This document shows, in pieces, positions 35,725-45,229 of a stretch of DNA of 64,000 bases. The first letter of the stretch is position 1; every line of letters starts with the position of its first letter. Below the pieces are notes generated by a model. It did no database searches. It had not been told where the DNA came from and saw only the letters and a list, made by a program, of their open reading frames with translations. The stretch is from positions 1 through 64,000 of the forward strand of contig NZ_FNSF01000007.1 in assembly GCF_900105455.1 (NCBI RefSeq), in the 5' to 3' direction. The position numbers and the translations under genes were made by a program. This stretch comes from Tenacibaculum sp. MAR_2009_124. Its GTDB lineage: Bacteria; Bacteroidota; Bacteroidia; Flavobacteriales; Flavobacteriaceae.

Positions 35725-38055
35725 ATGTCGTCAGCTACAACGAAAGTCCCTTTAAGTGAGAAAATAGCCTTTGGAGTAGGGATGTTTGCAAATCAAATGT
35801 TTCCTGCAATATTGGGTATTTTTATGGTGGTTTTGGTACAAGATTTAAAATTTTCAGGACTCATGTGGGGAATGATCTACCTTTTCCCAAGATTGTTTGA
35901 CGCTATTTCTGATCCTATAATGGGATTTGTTTCAGACAATACCAAATCGAAATGGGGAAGAAGAAAAAAATATGTTCTCATTGGAGGCGTTTTAATGGGA
36001 GTTGCCTATATTTTCATGTGGCAGTTATTTAAAGAAAATTCAGTACAATATAATTTTTGGTATTTCTTTTTATGGTCTATCGTTTTTTACTTAGGACTAA
36101 CATTTTTTAGTGTTCCCTATGTTGCTATGGGCTATGAAATGAGTGACGATTTTCATGAACGAACCAGTATAATGGCAATCGCTCAGTGGATTGGTCAATG
36201 GGCTTGGGTTATTGCCCCTTGGTTTTGGGTAATTATGTATGACCCCGATTGGTTTCCTTCAGCAGATGTAGCTGTAAGAGAACTGGCAATATGGGTGGCA
36301 ATTCCTTGTGCAATTTGTGCTATTGTTCCCGCTATTTTTATTCGAAGTAAATCTAGTTTAAATGAAGATTATGAGCCTTTGAGTTTCGGAAATATTAAAG
36401 GAAGTTTAGACAAGATATTTGGAAGCTTTGTGGAAGCTTTTAGAATCAAAGAATTTAGGAAGTTATGTATTTCTACCTTCTTTATTTATAATGCATTTAT
36501 GGCGGTTTCATCATTGACACTTTTTGTAATTGTATACAAGTTATTCAATGGAGATACGGAAGCTTCAGGTATTTGGGTGTCTTTGTTTGGGTGTTTAGGT
36601 GCATTGGGGACTACTTTTTTTGTGATTCCGATTGTTGCGTGGCTTTCAAAAAAAATGGGTAAGAAAAAAGCATTTATGGTCTCTCAAGCTATTTCAATTG
36701 TAGGATACGCGATGCTGTATTTTTTATTCATCCCCGGAAAACCTTGGATGTACATTATAGCATTACCATTTTTCTCATTTGGAATAGGAAGTTTATTTAC
36801 AATTATGATGTCCATGACTGCTGATGTTATTGATATTGATGAACTAAACTCAGGAAAAAGAAGAGAAGGTATTTTTGGTGCAATTTATTGGTGGATGGTA
36901 AAAGTAGGTTTTGCTATAGCTGGAGCTTTAGGTGGTGTTATTATTTGGGCTGTTGGTTTTGAAGCAGGAGTTCCTACTACGGAACAGCCAGAAGCTATAG
37001 ATGGATTACATGCATTTTTTTGTTTTTTTCCTGTAATCGGTACCATTGCAGCTATGTGGGTAATGAAAGATTATGATGTGAGTGAAGAGCGTTCGAACGA
37101 AATTAGAGCAGAGCTAAATCGTCGTAAAAAACCGCAAGGTTCAGGATATCAATCAGACATGCTTTCAGAATTATTGTCTTCAGATTTACAAATAGACAAC
37201 AGTATGGATTTTGATTTTACTTCAAAATCAGATACAGAAATAAAACAATTATTCGATACAGTTTTCAATAGAAAACTTCATGGATTATGTTTTAGCCCTT
37301 ATGCGGAAGGTCAGTATATTGGAGATCAATTATCAGAAGAGCAAATACAGCATCGTATGGATATTGTAGCTCCATATACCGAATGGATACGATCATTTTC
37401 ATGTACCGATGGAAATGAATTGATTCCGAAGGTAGCAAGGAGTAGACGATTGAAAACAATGGTAGGAGCTTGGATAGGAAAAGATAAAAAACAAAATGAT
37501 ATTGAAATCAACAACTTAATCAACCTGGCAAGAGAAGGTCATGTAGATGTGGCTGTTGTAGGTAATGAGGTGTTACTGCGTGAAGATTTATCAGAAGAAG
37601 AATTAGTAGCATACATAAACCAAGTAAAAAAGGCAATACCAGACGTACCTGTAGGTTATGTTGATGCATATTATCAATTTGTACAGCGACCAAGTTTGGT
37701 AGAAGTAAGCGACGTTATTTTAGTTAACTGTTATCCTTTCTGGGAAGGAAGTAGTATTGAAGATACTTCCAGTTATTTAAAGAAAATGTATGCCGTAACT
37801 GAGAAGGTAGCCAAGGGAAAACCAGTAATTATTTCGGAAACAGGTTGGCCTAACCAAGGAGAAAGTTTTGAAGGTGCACAACCTTCAGAAATCAATGCCA
37901 TGAAATATTTTATTAATGCAATTAATTGGTCGCAGCACAAAAATATACCGATGTTTTATTTCTCATCATTTGATGAGTCATGGAAAGTGCATCAAGAAGG
38001 AGATGTTGGATCCAGATGGGGAATTTGGGACAAAAATGAACAATTAAAATACTAA
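35725..38055 (+). CDS. MFS (GPH-type) sugar transporter fused to GH17 domain
   Basis: This is a 776-residue fusion. Residues 1-455 form a 12-helix glycoside/pentoside/hexuronide:cation symporter-like MFS domain (DAISDPIMGFVSDNT, KWGRRKKY). A charged linker (about 455-515) joins a GH17 barrel (515-776) with acid/base Glu615 (VVGNEVL) and nucleophile Glu705 (ISETGWP). With an even helix number the GH17 part should lie in the cytoplasm, so import and cleavage of beta-1,3-glucooligosaccharides would be coupled. The frame is continuous and the next gene encodes a close stand-alone GH17, so the fusion is unlikely to be an assembly error. Confidence 0.88.
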   Translation: MSSATTKVPLSEKIAFGVGMFANQMFPAILGIFMVVLVQDLKFSGLMWGMIYLFPRLFDAISDPIMGFVSDNTKSKWGRRKKYVLIGGVLMGVAYIFMWQLFKENSVQYNFWYFFLWSIVFYLGLTFFSVPYVAMGYEMSDDFHERTSIMAIAQWIGQWAWVIAPWFWVIMYDPDWFPSADVAVRELAIWVAIPCAICAIVPAIFIRSKSSLNEDYEPLSFGNIKGSLDKIFGSFVEAFRIKEFRKLCISTFFIYNAFMAVSSLTLFVIVYKLFNGDTEASGIWVSLFGCLGALGTTFFVIPIVAWLSKKMGKKKAFMVSQAISIVGYAMLYFLFIPGKPWMYIIALPFFSFGIGSLFTIMMSMTADVIDIDELNSGKRREGIFGAIYWWMVKVGFAIAGALGGVIIWAVGFEAGVPTTEQPEAIDGLHAFFCFFPVIGTIAAMWVMKDYDVSEERSNEIRAELNRRKKPQGSGYQSDMLSELLSSDLQIDNSMDFDFTSKSDTEIKQLFDTVFNRKLHGLCFSPYAEGQYIGDQLSEEQIQHRMDIVAPYTEWIRSFSCTDGNELIPKVARSRRLKTMVGAWIGKDKKQNDIEINNLINLAREGHVDVAVVGNEVLLREDLSEEELVAYINQVKKAIPDVPVGYVDAYYQFVQRPSLVEVSDVILVNCYPFWEGSSIEDTSSYLKKMYAVTEKVAKGKPVIISETGWPNQGESFEGAQPSEINAMKYFINAINWSQHKNIPMFYFSSFDESWKVHQEGDVGSRWGIWDKNEQLKY

Positions 38056-38073
38056 ACTTAAACTATACTTAAA

Positions 38074-38991
38074 ATGTCATATAGAGCTGGGAAAATACAG
38101 TCATTATCAAAAAGTTCAATATCACTTGAAGGGAAATCTCAGGAAGATTTAAAAGAGATATTTAATGATTTATTGATAGGGGGAATGCATGGAGTGTGTT
38201 CTAGTTTCTATGAAGAGGGACAAAAACCTGGAGATCAATTGGAAGAAGAGCAAATCAGAAGAAGGTTAACGATTTTAAAACCTTATACAAAATGGATACG
38301 TTCTTTTTCATGTACCGAAGGAAATGAACTAATACCAAAAATAGCCAAAGAAATGGGGATTAAAACCATGGTTGGTGCTTGGTTAGGTGATGATCCTGAA
38401 ATTAATGAAAAGGAAATTAAAGGCCTTATACAATTGGCCAATAAAGGTTATGTAGACATAGCTGCAGTAGGTAACGAAGTCATGTACCGAGAGGATTTGA
38501 CGGAAGAAGAGTTACTAGGTTTTATGCAAAGAGTAAAGAAAGCATTACCAGAGGATATTCCAATGGGATATGTTGATGCTTATTACGAGTTTACACAAAG
38601 ACCAAAAATAACGGACGCATGTGATGTTATTTTGACTAATTGTTACCCATATTGGGAAGGCTGTGATATTGATTATTCATTGATGTATATGAAACAAATG
38701 TATTATCAAGCAAGAGATGCTGGGAAAGGAAAACCAGTTATTATTACCGAAACAGGTTGGCCTAGCCAAGGAGAAGGACTGCGAGGAGCAATGCCTTCTC
38801 ACGAAAATGCTATGAAATATTTTATCAACACGCAAAGTTGGGCTAGTGAAGAAGATATTCCAGTATTTTACTTCTCATCATTTGATGAGTCTTGGAAGCA
38901 AGGAGCTGAAGGAGTTGTAGGAGCTTATTGGGGAATCTGGGATAAGAACGAAGAACTAAAATTTCAATCAGTCTTAACTGCTTCTAGTTAA
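38074..38991 (+). CDS. Cytoplasmic GH17 beta-1,3-glucanase-like enzyme
   Basis: This is a 305-residue protein without signal peptide. The GH17 barrel has acid/base Glu135 (AVGNEVMYRE) and nucleophile Glu226 (ITETGWPSQ). It is strongly similar to the GH17 half of the preceding fusion (SFSCTEGNELIPK, VGYVDAYY-F-QRP, YFSSFDESWK), indicating duplication. It probably trims imported laminari-oligosaccharides or transfers glucosyl units to make better substrates for the phosphorylase. It is the last gene of the operon, with a strong terminator just downstream. Confidence 0.9.
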   Translation: MSYRAGKIQSLSKSSISLEGKSQEDLKEIFNDLLIGGMHGVCSSFYEEGQKPGDQLEEEQIRRRLTILKPYTKWIRSFSCTEGNELIPKIAKEMGIKTMVGAWLGDDPEINEKEIKGLIQLANKGYVDIAAVGNEVMYREDLTEEELLGFMQRVKKALPEDIPMGYVDAYYEFTQRPKITDACDVILTNCYPYWEGCDIDYSLMYMKQMYYQARDAGKGKPVIITETGWPSQGEGLRGAMPSHENAMKYFINTQSWASEEDIPVFYFSSFDESWKQGAEGVVGAYWGIWDKNEELKFQSVLTASS

Positions 38992-39019
38992 GGGTAATTG
39001 TTTCTTTTTAAATTGAGAT

Positions 39020-39055
39020 AAACCACGTTGCAATGTATTTTGCAATGTGGTTTTT
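39020..39055 (+). terminator. Terminator of the beta-glucan operon
   Basis: AAACCACGTTGCAA (39020-39033) pairs with TTGCAATGTGGTTT (39040-39053) with a single G-T wobble, followed by TT. It lies 29 bp after the last GH17 stop. Confidence 0.8.
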
Positions 39056-39100
39056 GGGTTTTTAGCAGAAAAACAATGATTATGTTATTTGACGTATATA

Positions 39101-39214
39101 AAACGGGAACTAATGTTCGTCTATTACGAGTATCGAGCAAGAGTAAGGAATATAGCAGAAATTAAATTATTAAAGATAAAGCTACAGCAGCCATGTTGTG
39201 GTTTTGTTGTTTTA
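39101..39214. repeat. Dispersed hairpin repeat, right of beta-glucan locus
   Basis: A degenerate member (CTATTACGAGTATCGAGCAAG, then CAGAAATTAAAT) ends with the stem CTACAGCA / TGTTGTGG and TTTTGTTGTTTT, as at 20717-20860 and in the same orientation. Confidence 0.55.
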
Positions 39215-39250
39215 AGAATATGTATGTCTAGTTTTACGTCTCCAATTATG

Positions 39251-39406
39251 GCTCCCGCACGAATCCCCCGCTGGGTTATAGTGTGTCAGCGTCACGGCTA
39301 GTGCTTGTCTGTGATGAGTACCGAGCAAGAGTAAGCTATACAGAAATTAATTTTTTAAAATAATAAATACAGAGCCATAGCAGAGATGTTGTGGTTTTGT
39401 TGTTTT
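39251..39406. repeat. Dispersed hairpin repeat, second copy right of beta-glucan locus
   Basis: CTCCCGCACGAATCC, CCCGCTGGGTTATAGTGTG, GCTAGTGCTTGTCTGTGATGAG, GAGCAAGAGTAAGC and the stem CCATAGCA / TGTTGTGG follow in the same order as in the copy at 20717. The remaining sequence to 39,751 is AT-rich and I see no gene in it. Confidence 0.6.
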
Positions 39407-39751
39407 ATAAGATATCCTAAATCGTATAAAGTGTTGATTATATGGTTGACGTTGCTGGAAATAAAAATGATAACGCGAATACTAAATGAATTCTAGCGAA
39501 TATTAAATAAATGGTGAAAGCTTTGAGATTAAATTATATACTTGTTAAGAGAAGACTAGGTAACTTCATTGTATATTGTTAGACTAAAATATAAGATGAA
39601 GTGATTTAGACTTTTTTGATTGAAGCGAGAAATAGTTTTTTTGGTTACATAGCAGTGTTATGAAACAATAAAAAATCGGAAAAGGGTGAAAATAATAATT
39701 TAATAGCCAATAAGAGGAAATCTAAATAACTTCACTAAGAAAGAGAATAAA

Positions 39752-40177
39752 ATGAACATTCAAATACAGGTAAAGCAATTAGGGAAAAGAAAACCAATTA
39801 TTGAAAATAAAATGCTCGATGTTCCTGATTTATATTCTGGGACTTCCCTACAAATATTTTTAGAAACGATAGTGAAACAACAAGTAATGGCTTTTAATTC
39901 TAGAGTTGAAAATCCTGAAGTCATCAATTTTTTACTACCAAAGGAACTTGAAACTATGGTGTTGGAAGGTAAGGTAGGTTTTAAAGATACCTACAATTTT
40001 GAGGTAGCGAAAGTAAAGGAAGCACAGGAAGTTGCTCTGTTGGCATTTAAAGATGGTCTCTATAAAGTTTTTCTAGATAATAACGAATTAGAAGACCTAG
40101 AAGATATAATTGAATTTACAGAAGAAAATACATTTACTTTTATTCGTTTAACGTTTTTGGCAGGCGGATACTATTAA
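39752..40177 (+). CDS. Hypothetical protein preceding the DUF4132 gene
   Basis: This is a 141-residue soluble protein without signal peptide, unrecognised by sequence. The N-terminal strand-rich part (MNIQIQVKQLG) leads to acidic helices (NNELEDLEDIIEFTEENTF) and the tail FLAGGYY. It ends 10 bp before the giant DUF4132 protein, so the two are almost certainly co-transcribed and probably function together. Confidence 0.7.
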   Translation: MNIQIQVKQLGKRKPIIENKMLDVPDLYSGTSLQIFLETIVKQQVMAFNSRVENPEVINFLLPKELETMVLEGKVGFKDTYNFEVAKVKEAQEVALLAFKDGLYKVFLDNNELEDLEDIIEFTEENTFTFIRLTFLAGGYY

Positions 40178-40187
40178 AAAGAACAAG

Positions 40188-43100
40188 ATGACTAACGACC
40201 AAATAACTCATTATTTAGAAAGCAAAAAGATTGTACAAGAAACCAATTGGCAAAATGAGCGTGTTGATAGGGTAAACCTGCAACGAAAATCTTTATCTGC
40301 TGAAAATAATAACCTTTTACTCATTCTGCTGGATTTATCAAGTGAACTTTCAGAATACAAAGACTGGAATGAACGATCGAAAAAACGTTGGGATGTTTTA
40401 AAAAAATCTAAGTTAAATGAAGAAAATCCTTGGGATGGAAAAAGCAAGGAAATGCTTACAGTAATGTTCGGGGAACATGCAAATTATATAGCTCACGGAT
40501 GGTTAAAGATTACAGAGGGAATGTATCAGTCTGGATATGCTAGAAGATCGTTTAGACTACCAAAGGAAAAAGGAAAGTACTTTCATAATCAAATTAATTG
40601 GATATATAATTTATGGGGAGAATGGAAGTATAATCTAACTCTTGAGGAGTATGCGAAATATGGAAATCATATTGGAGATCATAATTTCTCGTATCTGTAT
40701 GCCGCAGCTATAGACTATGATCATCCTACTTTATTGAAGTCGTTATTGGATATTTTACAAGGTGATGCTGAGGTAGGAACGGTTTCTCGAAGTATAATTA
40801 AAGGATTGTTACTGTCAAATAAAAAAGAAGCTTGGGAGGCTGTGAAAAACCTGTTATTGGCAGCTCAACGACAAGAAGGATTACGTCAGGTAATTTTGGA
40901 GTGTCTTGATGAAACAAGCACAGGAGCCTTAATTTATTTACTCGAAGTGGTTCTTGAAGAAGATTTACTAAGATTCAGTTCAGTGGTCAGAAGTTTAGAT
41001 GTTTGGACAGGAATGAATTGGGAAAGCGAACGGAAATCAGCTATAAAAACAGCTTTGAATTTCGGATTACAATATTTAAAAGAACCAGCTACTATTGAAG
41101 AGGGAGTCCTTTCTAAAAATAATGTTCAAGTATATATGGCATTATGGGCACAAGGAGTGTTTGATGTGAAAAAGTGCTACCCATTCTTAACAGAACTTGT
41201 AGAAAAAGGAACGCAGGAAAAAAGAAATATAGCGCTGTATTTTGCTAGTCAAACTGATTTATCGGAAGCAAATACAGAATTAGTAACATCGTTACGAAAT
41301 TCAGGTTCTTTATGGGATATGTATTGGGTTGGTCAATTAATCCATATTGATGATTTTAAAGAAGCGCATGAGTTGTATGAAAGTTTGTATTCAAAATTAC
41401 CGGAAAAAGAAAAAACACTTTCTAATAAAGGTTTTGAATGGATAATAGCGAAGGTGGGTAAAAATTCGATCACCAGCCAATGGATTGGTAATGCTGAAAG
41501 GAATGAAGAAAATTTAAGGTTAATTTTTCCTTTTACATCAGAATTTGATTTAGAAGGAAGAGAGCATTTTGCGCGTTCCGTATTTGGAGAGTTTTACCAA
41601 TACAGTTATCAAAATAAAAAAATAGAAGCTGTCCCTTCTTATTTTCAAAAAGAAATGGCTTTGACGTTTATTGAGGATCGAAGTTCAATAATACAACGAG
41701 CCTCAGCAAAGGTACTGGAAAAAGCTACTATCCACGATCCTGAGATTCCGGTGTTAGAAGAAATTCTTAGAAAGAAAAGTGCCGCATTACGTAAAGGAGT
41801 TTTAGGCATTTTGATAAAACTTGAAGATGATAAGGTGTTGAAAACAATTCAATCATTAGCAGCTTCAAAAGTTAAAAATAAACGATTGGCAGCACTCGAT
41901 TTGATGAAGCAGCTGCATCAGCAAAACAGAGTGCTTGATAAAGTTGCAGAAGAAGCAAAGAATTATAAAGAGTTATATGCAACCACTCCTGATGAAGAAC
42001 TTATATTAAAAGATTTATTACAAGAAAAAACAAATTATTCAGCAGAAAATGGTTGGGGCTTATACAATCCGAAGGAACTGTTAGCAATAACATTACCTGA
42101 AATAAATACAACTCATAATTTTCATCAACGAATATTTACCACAAAAAGAGGACTTTTTTCTCGTAAAAAATCAAATAGTGGATTCAGTATGCCAGTTGAT
42201 AAGGTTTTAGAAAGGTTAGAGGAATTAGATGCTTTAATAGAGAAACATAAAGATGTTGAATTTGAAGCTATTAATTATGCAGGTAATAAAGAAACCTATT
42301 TGGTAGGAAATACACTTTTACACACAAAAACAAGAAGGAAAGGAAATAATGAGAAGGAATATTCAGATGAGGAATGGTATCATCTATTTCCTTTGGCACA
42401 AGTTTGGAAAGATTGGTTTGATAATTCAAATTTAGATGCTCTTGATCTCTGTTATTTAAGTCATTATGCAGGATATAATAGAATTGATAAAAAAAGTAAC
42501 CCAAAATGGGTGATTGATATCTCTGAAAAATACAGTTACCAGATGATAACAAAGTATGATTATGAGAATAAACCTAAGTTCAAATATCAATTTCAAATGG
42601 AATATATATTTGAAACGTTACAGGTTTTACACAAACAGAATGATTCTTCTTATTGGTTAGAGGGTGCTATTGCTATTTGTAATGAATACCCAGAAAAGGA
42701 ATTGAATAAAGGCATTGTTACAAGGAATAATTATAGTACTTCCAGGTTTACGTCTCTTTTTACCGATTTACCTTTCTTTTCTAATTATTATACGAGCATA
42801 AAAGCCAATGATTTATCCGATAAAGATTTAATGAGATTGTATCAACTAGAACTTTGGATCGGAAGTAAAGTATACAGGCAGCAAAGAAATAACTCGTATC
42901 GATTTTGCGAATATTTTAATCGTTTACAGCTTCCTGAAGCAGATAAGATGTATTATTTGGTAAATGCTGATATGCTGGGACAATTAACCGATTCTAAGAA
43001 ATACAAACACAATCATCATGATTGGAGGTTGTTATCGCCAAAATTAAATGAAAGTGGTTATATTGAAAAAGTAGTTGATAGAATTTTGGAAATAGAACTA

Positions 43101-45173
43101 ACAAGAGGAGAATCTGATACAGAGGTTAGTTTTTTGGCGAGAGTTATCAAAGAAATTAAAGGAACTGATTATCTTGTACAATGTATTGAGGCACTTGGCA
43201 AGGATACGTTAGAAACTGGCTATTCCTACGGAAGTATGTCGAAAAAAAGTATGATGAGTCAGTTATTATCGAATACTGTTCCTGCATCTGATGATACTCA
43301 AGAAAAATTCAATGAAAAAATTCAAAAGACTAAATTAACAGAAAAGCGTTTGATAGAAGTGGCAATGTATGCTCCGCAATGGCAGAAATTTGTTCAAAGT
43401 TATCTAAAATGGGAAGGATTAGAAAGTGCTATTTGGTGGCTTCATGCACATTCAAGTCAATATTTAACAGCACAAAAGGAGACAGAAATAGCGAGATATT
43501 CTTCAATCCCTATAGAAGAGTTTAATCAAGGGGCTGTAGATGTTCACTGGTTTAATTCTATTTATAAAGTACTTGGAAAACCTCGTTGGAAACTAGTATA
43601 TAATGCTGCAAAATATATTTCATATGGAAATGGACATACACTAGCAAAATTATATGCGGATGTCATTTTAAAGGAGGTGAAAATTACTGAAGTAACCAAA
43701 AGAGTAAAAGAAAAAAGAAATCAAAATTATTTACGTGTTTACGGTTTGGTTCCTTTAAGTAAAACCGTTCCGCAAAAGGATGTGTTGAAACGTTATAATT
43801 ATTTACAACAGTTTTTAAAAGAAAGTAAGCAATTTGGTTCTCAACGACAGGAAAGTGAAAAGTTAGCGGTGCAAATAGCAATGGATAATTTGGCGAGAAA
43901 TGCTGGATATACCGATCCAATTCGATTAACCTGGTCAATGGAAAGTTTACAAGCACAACAATTGTTATCCAATGCACAGGAGTTAGTGTTTGATGAAGTT
44001 AAAATTTGGTTAGAAGTTGATGACGAAGGGAAATCAAATATCTTAGTTACTAAAAAAGGGAAAAAGTTAAAGAGTATTCCAGCGAAACTTCGCAAAGATA
44101 AAGAGGTATTAAAACTAAAAGAATTCAATAAAAAACTAATAGAGCAATACCGTCGAACAAGAAAATCTTTGGAATTGGCTATGGTATATCAGGATGAATT
44201 TACATTAGAGGAAATTGAAGGACTGTCAAATCACCCTGTTGTGAAACCAATGCTGGAAAAACTGGTATTAAAATCTAGTACTGGAAACTTAGGAATATGG
44301 AAAAATAAGGTGTTGAATGGTGTTGACGAGAATGTATATGAAGAAAGTCCAAAGCAATTGTTTTATATCGCTCATTGTACTGATTTATATAAAAGTAAAA
44401 AATGGACTGCTTGGCAACGTTATTTCTTTCAAAATGAATGGAAACAACCTTTTAAACAAGTATACAGAGAATTATATGCACTAACACCAGATGAAGAAAG
44501 AGAAGGTGTAATTAGTAAACGATATGCAGGCCATCAGGTGCAACCTAAAAAAACATTAGCCTTGTTAAAGGGTAGAGGATGGACAGTAGATTATGATAAC
44601 GGATTGCAAAAGGTAATTCACAAACATCATATTATTGTTGAGCTGAATGCCATGGCAGATTGGTTTTCTCCGGCAGATGTAGAGAATCCTACTTTAGAAA
44701 CCATTCGTTTTTATCATAAAAAAGAATATAAATCAATTCCATTATCTAAAGTCCCAGAACATGTTTTTAGTGAAGTAATGCGAGATGTTGATTTGGTGGT
44801 TTCTGTTGCACATGCAGGAGGAGTCGATCCTGAAGCAAGTTTGTCTACAGTAGTATTACGAAAAGTTATCGCCGAAGAAAGTGCTAAGCTGTTTAAGTTG
44901 AAGAATGTTGCCTTCAAAGAAAGACATGTTTTAATTGAAGGAACTCATGCAAACTACAGTCTTCATTTAGGAAGTGGAGTAGTGCATGTGCAACCAGGAG
45001 GTTATATAAGTATCATTCCTGTGCATTCTCAGCATAGGGGAAGGATATTCTTACCTTTTGTTGACGAAGATCCGAAAACGGCAGAAATCGTTTCTAAAAT
45101 GCTATTACTAGCAGAAGATGATAAATTGAAAGATCCAACAATTTTAAGACAATTAATAGGAACATTGGTTTAA
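40188..45173 (+). CDS. Giant DUF4132 (MolR-like) protein with HEAT-like helices
   Basis: This is a 1,661-residue cytoplasmic protein. The first 650 residues are alpha-helical repeats of HEAT/ARM character (RASAKVLEKATIHDPEIPVLEEILRKK), resembling the DUF5724 region that often precedes DUF4132. The C-terminal 500 residues carry the DUF4132 domain (ALTPDEEREGVISKRYAGHQV, FLPFVDEDPKTAEIVSKMLLLAEDD). Relatives such as E. coli MolR/YehI have no settled function; some are linked to WGR-type genes and stress. No enzymatic motif was found. It forms a two-gene unit with the small protein upstream. Confidence 0.8.
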   Translation: MTNDQITHYLESKKIVQETNWQNERVDRVNLQRKSLSAENNNLLLILLDLSSELSEYKDWNERSKKRWDVLKKSKLNEENPWDGKSKEMLTVMFGEHANYIAHGWLKITEGMYQSGYARRSFRLPKEKGKYFHNQINWIYNLWGEWKYNLTLEEYAKYGNHIGDHNFSYLYAAAIDYDHPTLLKSLLDILQGDAEVGTVSRSIIKGLLLSNKKEAWEAVKNLLLAAQRQEGLRQVILECLDETSTGALIYLLEVVLEEDLLRFSSVVRSLDVWTGMNWESERKSAIKTALNFGLQYLKEPATIEEGVLSKNNVQVYMALWAQGVFDVKKCYPFLTELVEKGTQEKRNIALYFASQTDLSEANTELVTSLRNSGSLWDMYWVGQLIHIDDFKEAHELYESLYSKLPEKEKTLSNKGFEWIIAKVGKNSITSQWIGNAERNEENLRLIFPFTSEFDLEGREHFARSVFGEFYQYSYQNKKIEAVPSYFQKEMALTFIEDRSSIIQRASAKVLEKATIHDPEIPVLEEILRKKSAALRKGVLGILIKLEDDKVLKTIQSLAASKVKNKRLAALDLMKQLHQQNRVLDKVAEEAKNYKELYATTPDEELILKDLLQEKTNYSAENGWGLYNPKELLAITLPEINTTHNFHQRIFTTKRGLFSRKKSNSGFSMPVDKVLERLEELDALIEKHKDVEFEAINYAGNKETYLVGNTLLHTKTRRKGNNEKEYSDEEWYHLFPLAQVWKDWFDNSNLDALDLCYLSHYAGYNRIDKKSNPKWVIDISEKYSYQMITKYDYENKPKFKYQFQMEYIFETLQVLHKQNDSSYWLEGAIAICNEYPEKELNKGIVTRNNYSTSRFTSLFTDLPFFSNYYTSIKANDLSDKDLMRLYQLELWIGSKVYRQQRNNSYRFCEYFNRLQLPEADKMYYLVNADMLGQLTDSKKYKHNHHDWRLLSPKLNESGYIEKVVDRILEIELTRGESDTEVSFLARVIKEIKGTDYLVQCIEALGKDTLETGYSYGSMSKKSMMSQLLSNTVPASDDTQEKFNEKIQKTKLTEKRLIEVAMYAPQWQKFVQSYLKWEGLESAIWWLHAHSSQYLTAQKETEIARYSSIPIEEFNQGAVDVHWFNSIYKVLGKPRWKLVYNAAKYISYGNGHTLAKLYADVILKEVKITEVTKRVKEKRNQNYLRVYGLVPLSKTVPQKDVLKRYNYLQQFLKESKQFGSQRQESEKLAVQIAMDNLARNAGYTDPIRLTWSMESLQAQQLLSNAQELVFDEVKIWLEVDDEGKSNILVTKKGKKLKSIPAKLRKDKEVLKLKEFNKKLIEQYRRTRKSLELAMVYQDEFTLEEIEGLSNHPVVKPMLEKLVLKSSTGNLGIWKNKVLNGVDENVYEESPKQLFYIAHCTDLYKSKKWTAWQRYFFQNEWKQPFKQVYRELYALTPDEEREGVISKRYAGHQVQPKKTLALLKGRGWTVDYDNGLQKVIHKHHIIVELNAMADWFSPADVENPTLETIRFYHKKEYKSIPLSKVPEHVFSEVMRDVDLVVSVAHAGGVDPEASLSTVVLRKVIAEESAKLFKLKNVAFKERHVLIEGTHANYSLHLGSGVVHVQPGGYISIIPVHSQHRGRIFLPFVDEDPKTAEIVSKMLLLAEDDKLKDPTILRQLIGTLV

Positions 45174-45229
45174 AGGTTGGGTATACTAGAGAATAATAGG
45201 CTAGTTGGCCTAAATTAAAATGGAAGTAA

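Noticed and set aside
21648..38991. SusC/SusD pair in the beta-glucan locus
   Set aside because: No protein has a TonB box, plug domain or SusD-type helical repeats. The two lipoproteins are jelly-roll and Ig-like instead.
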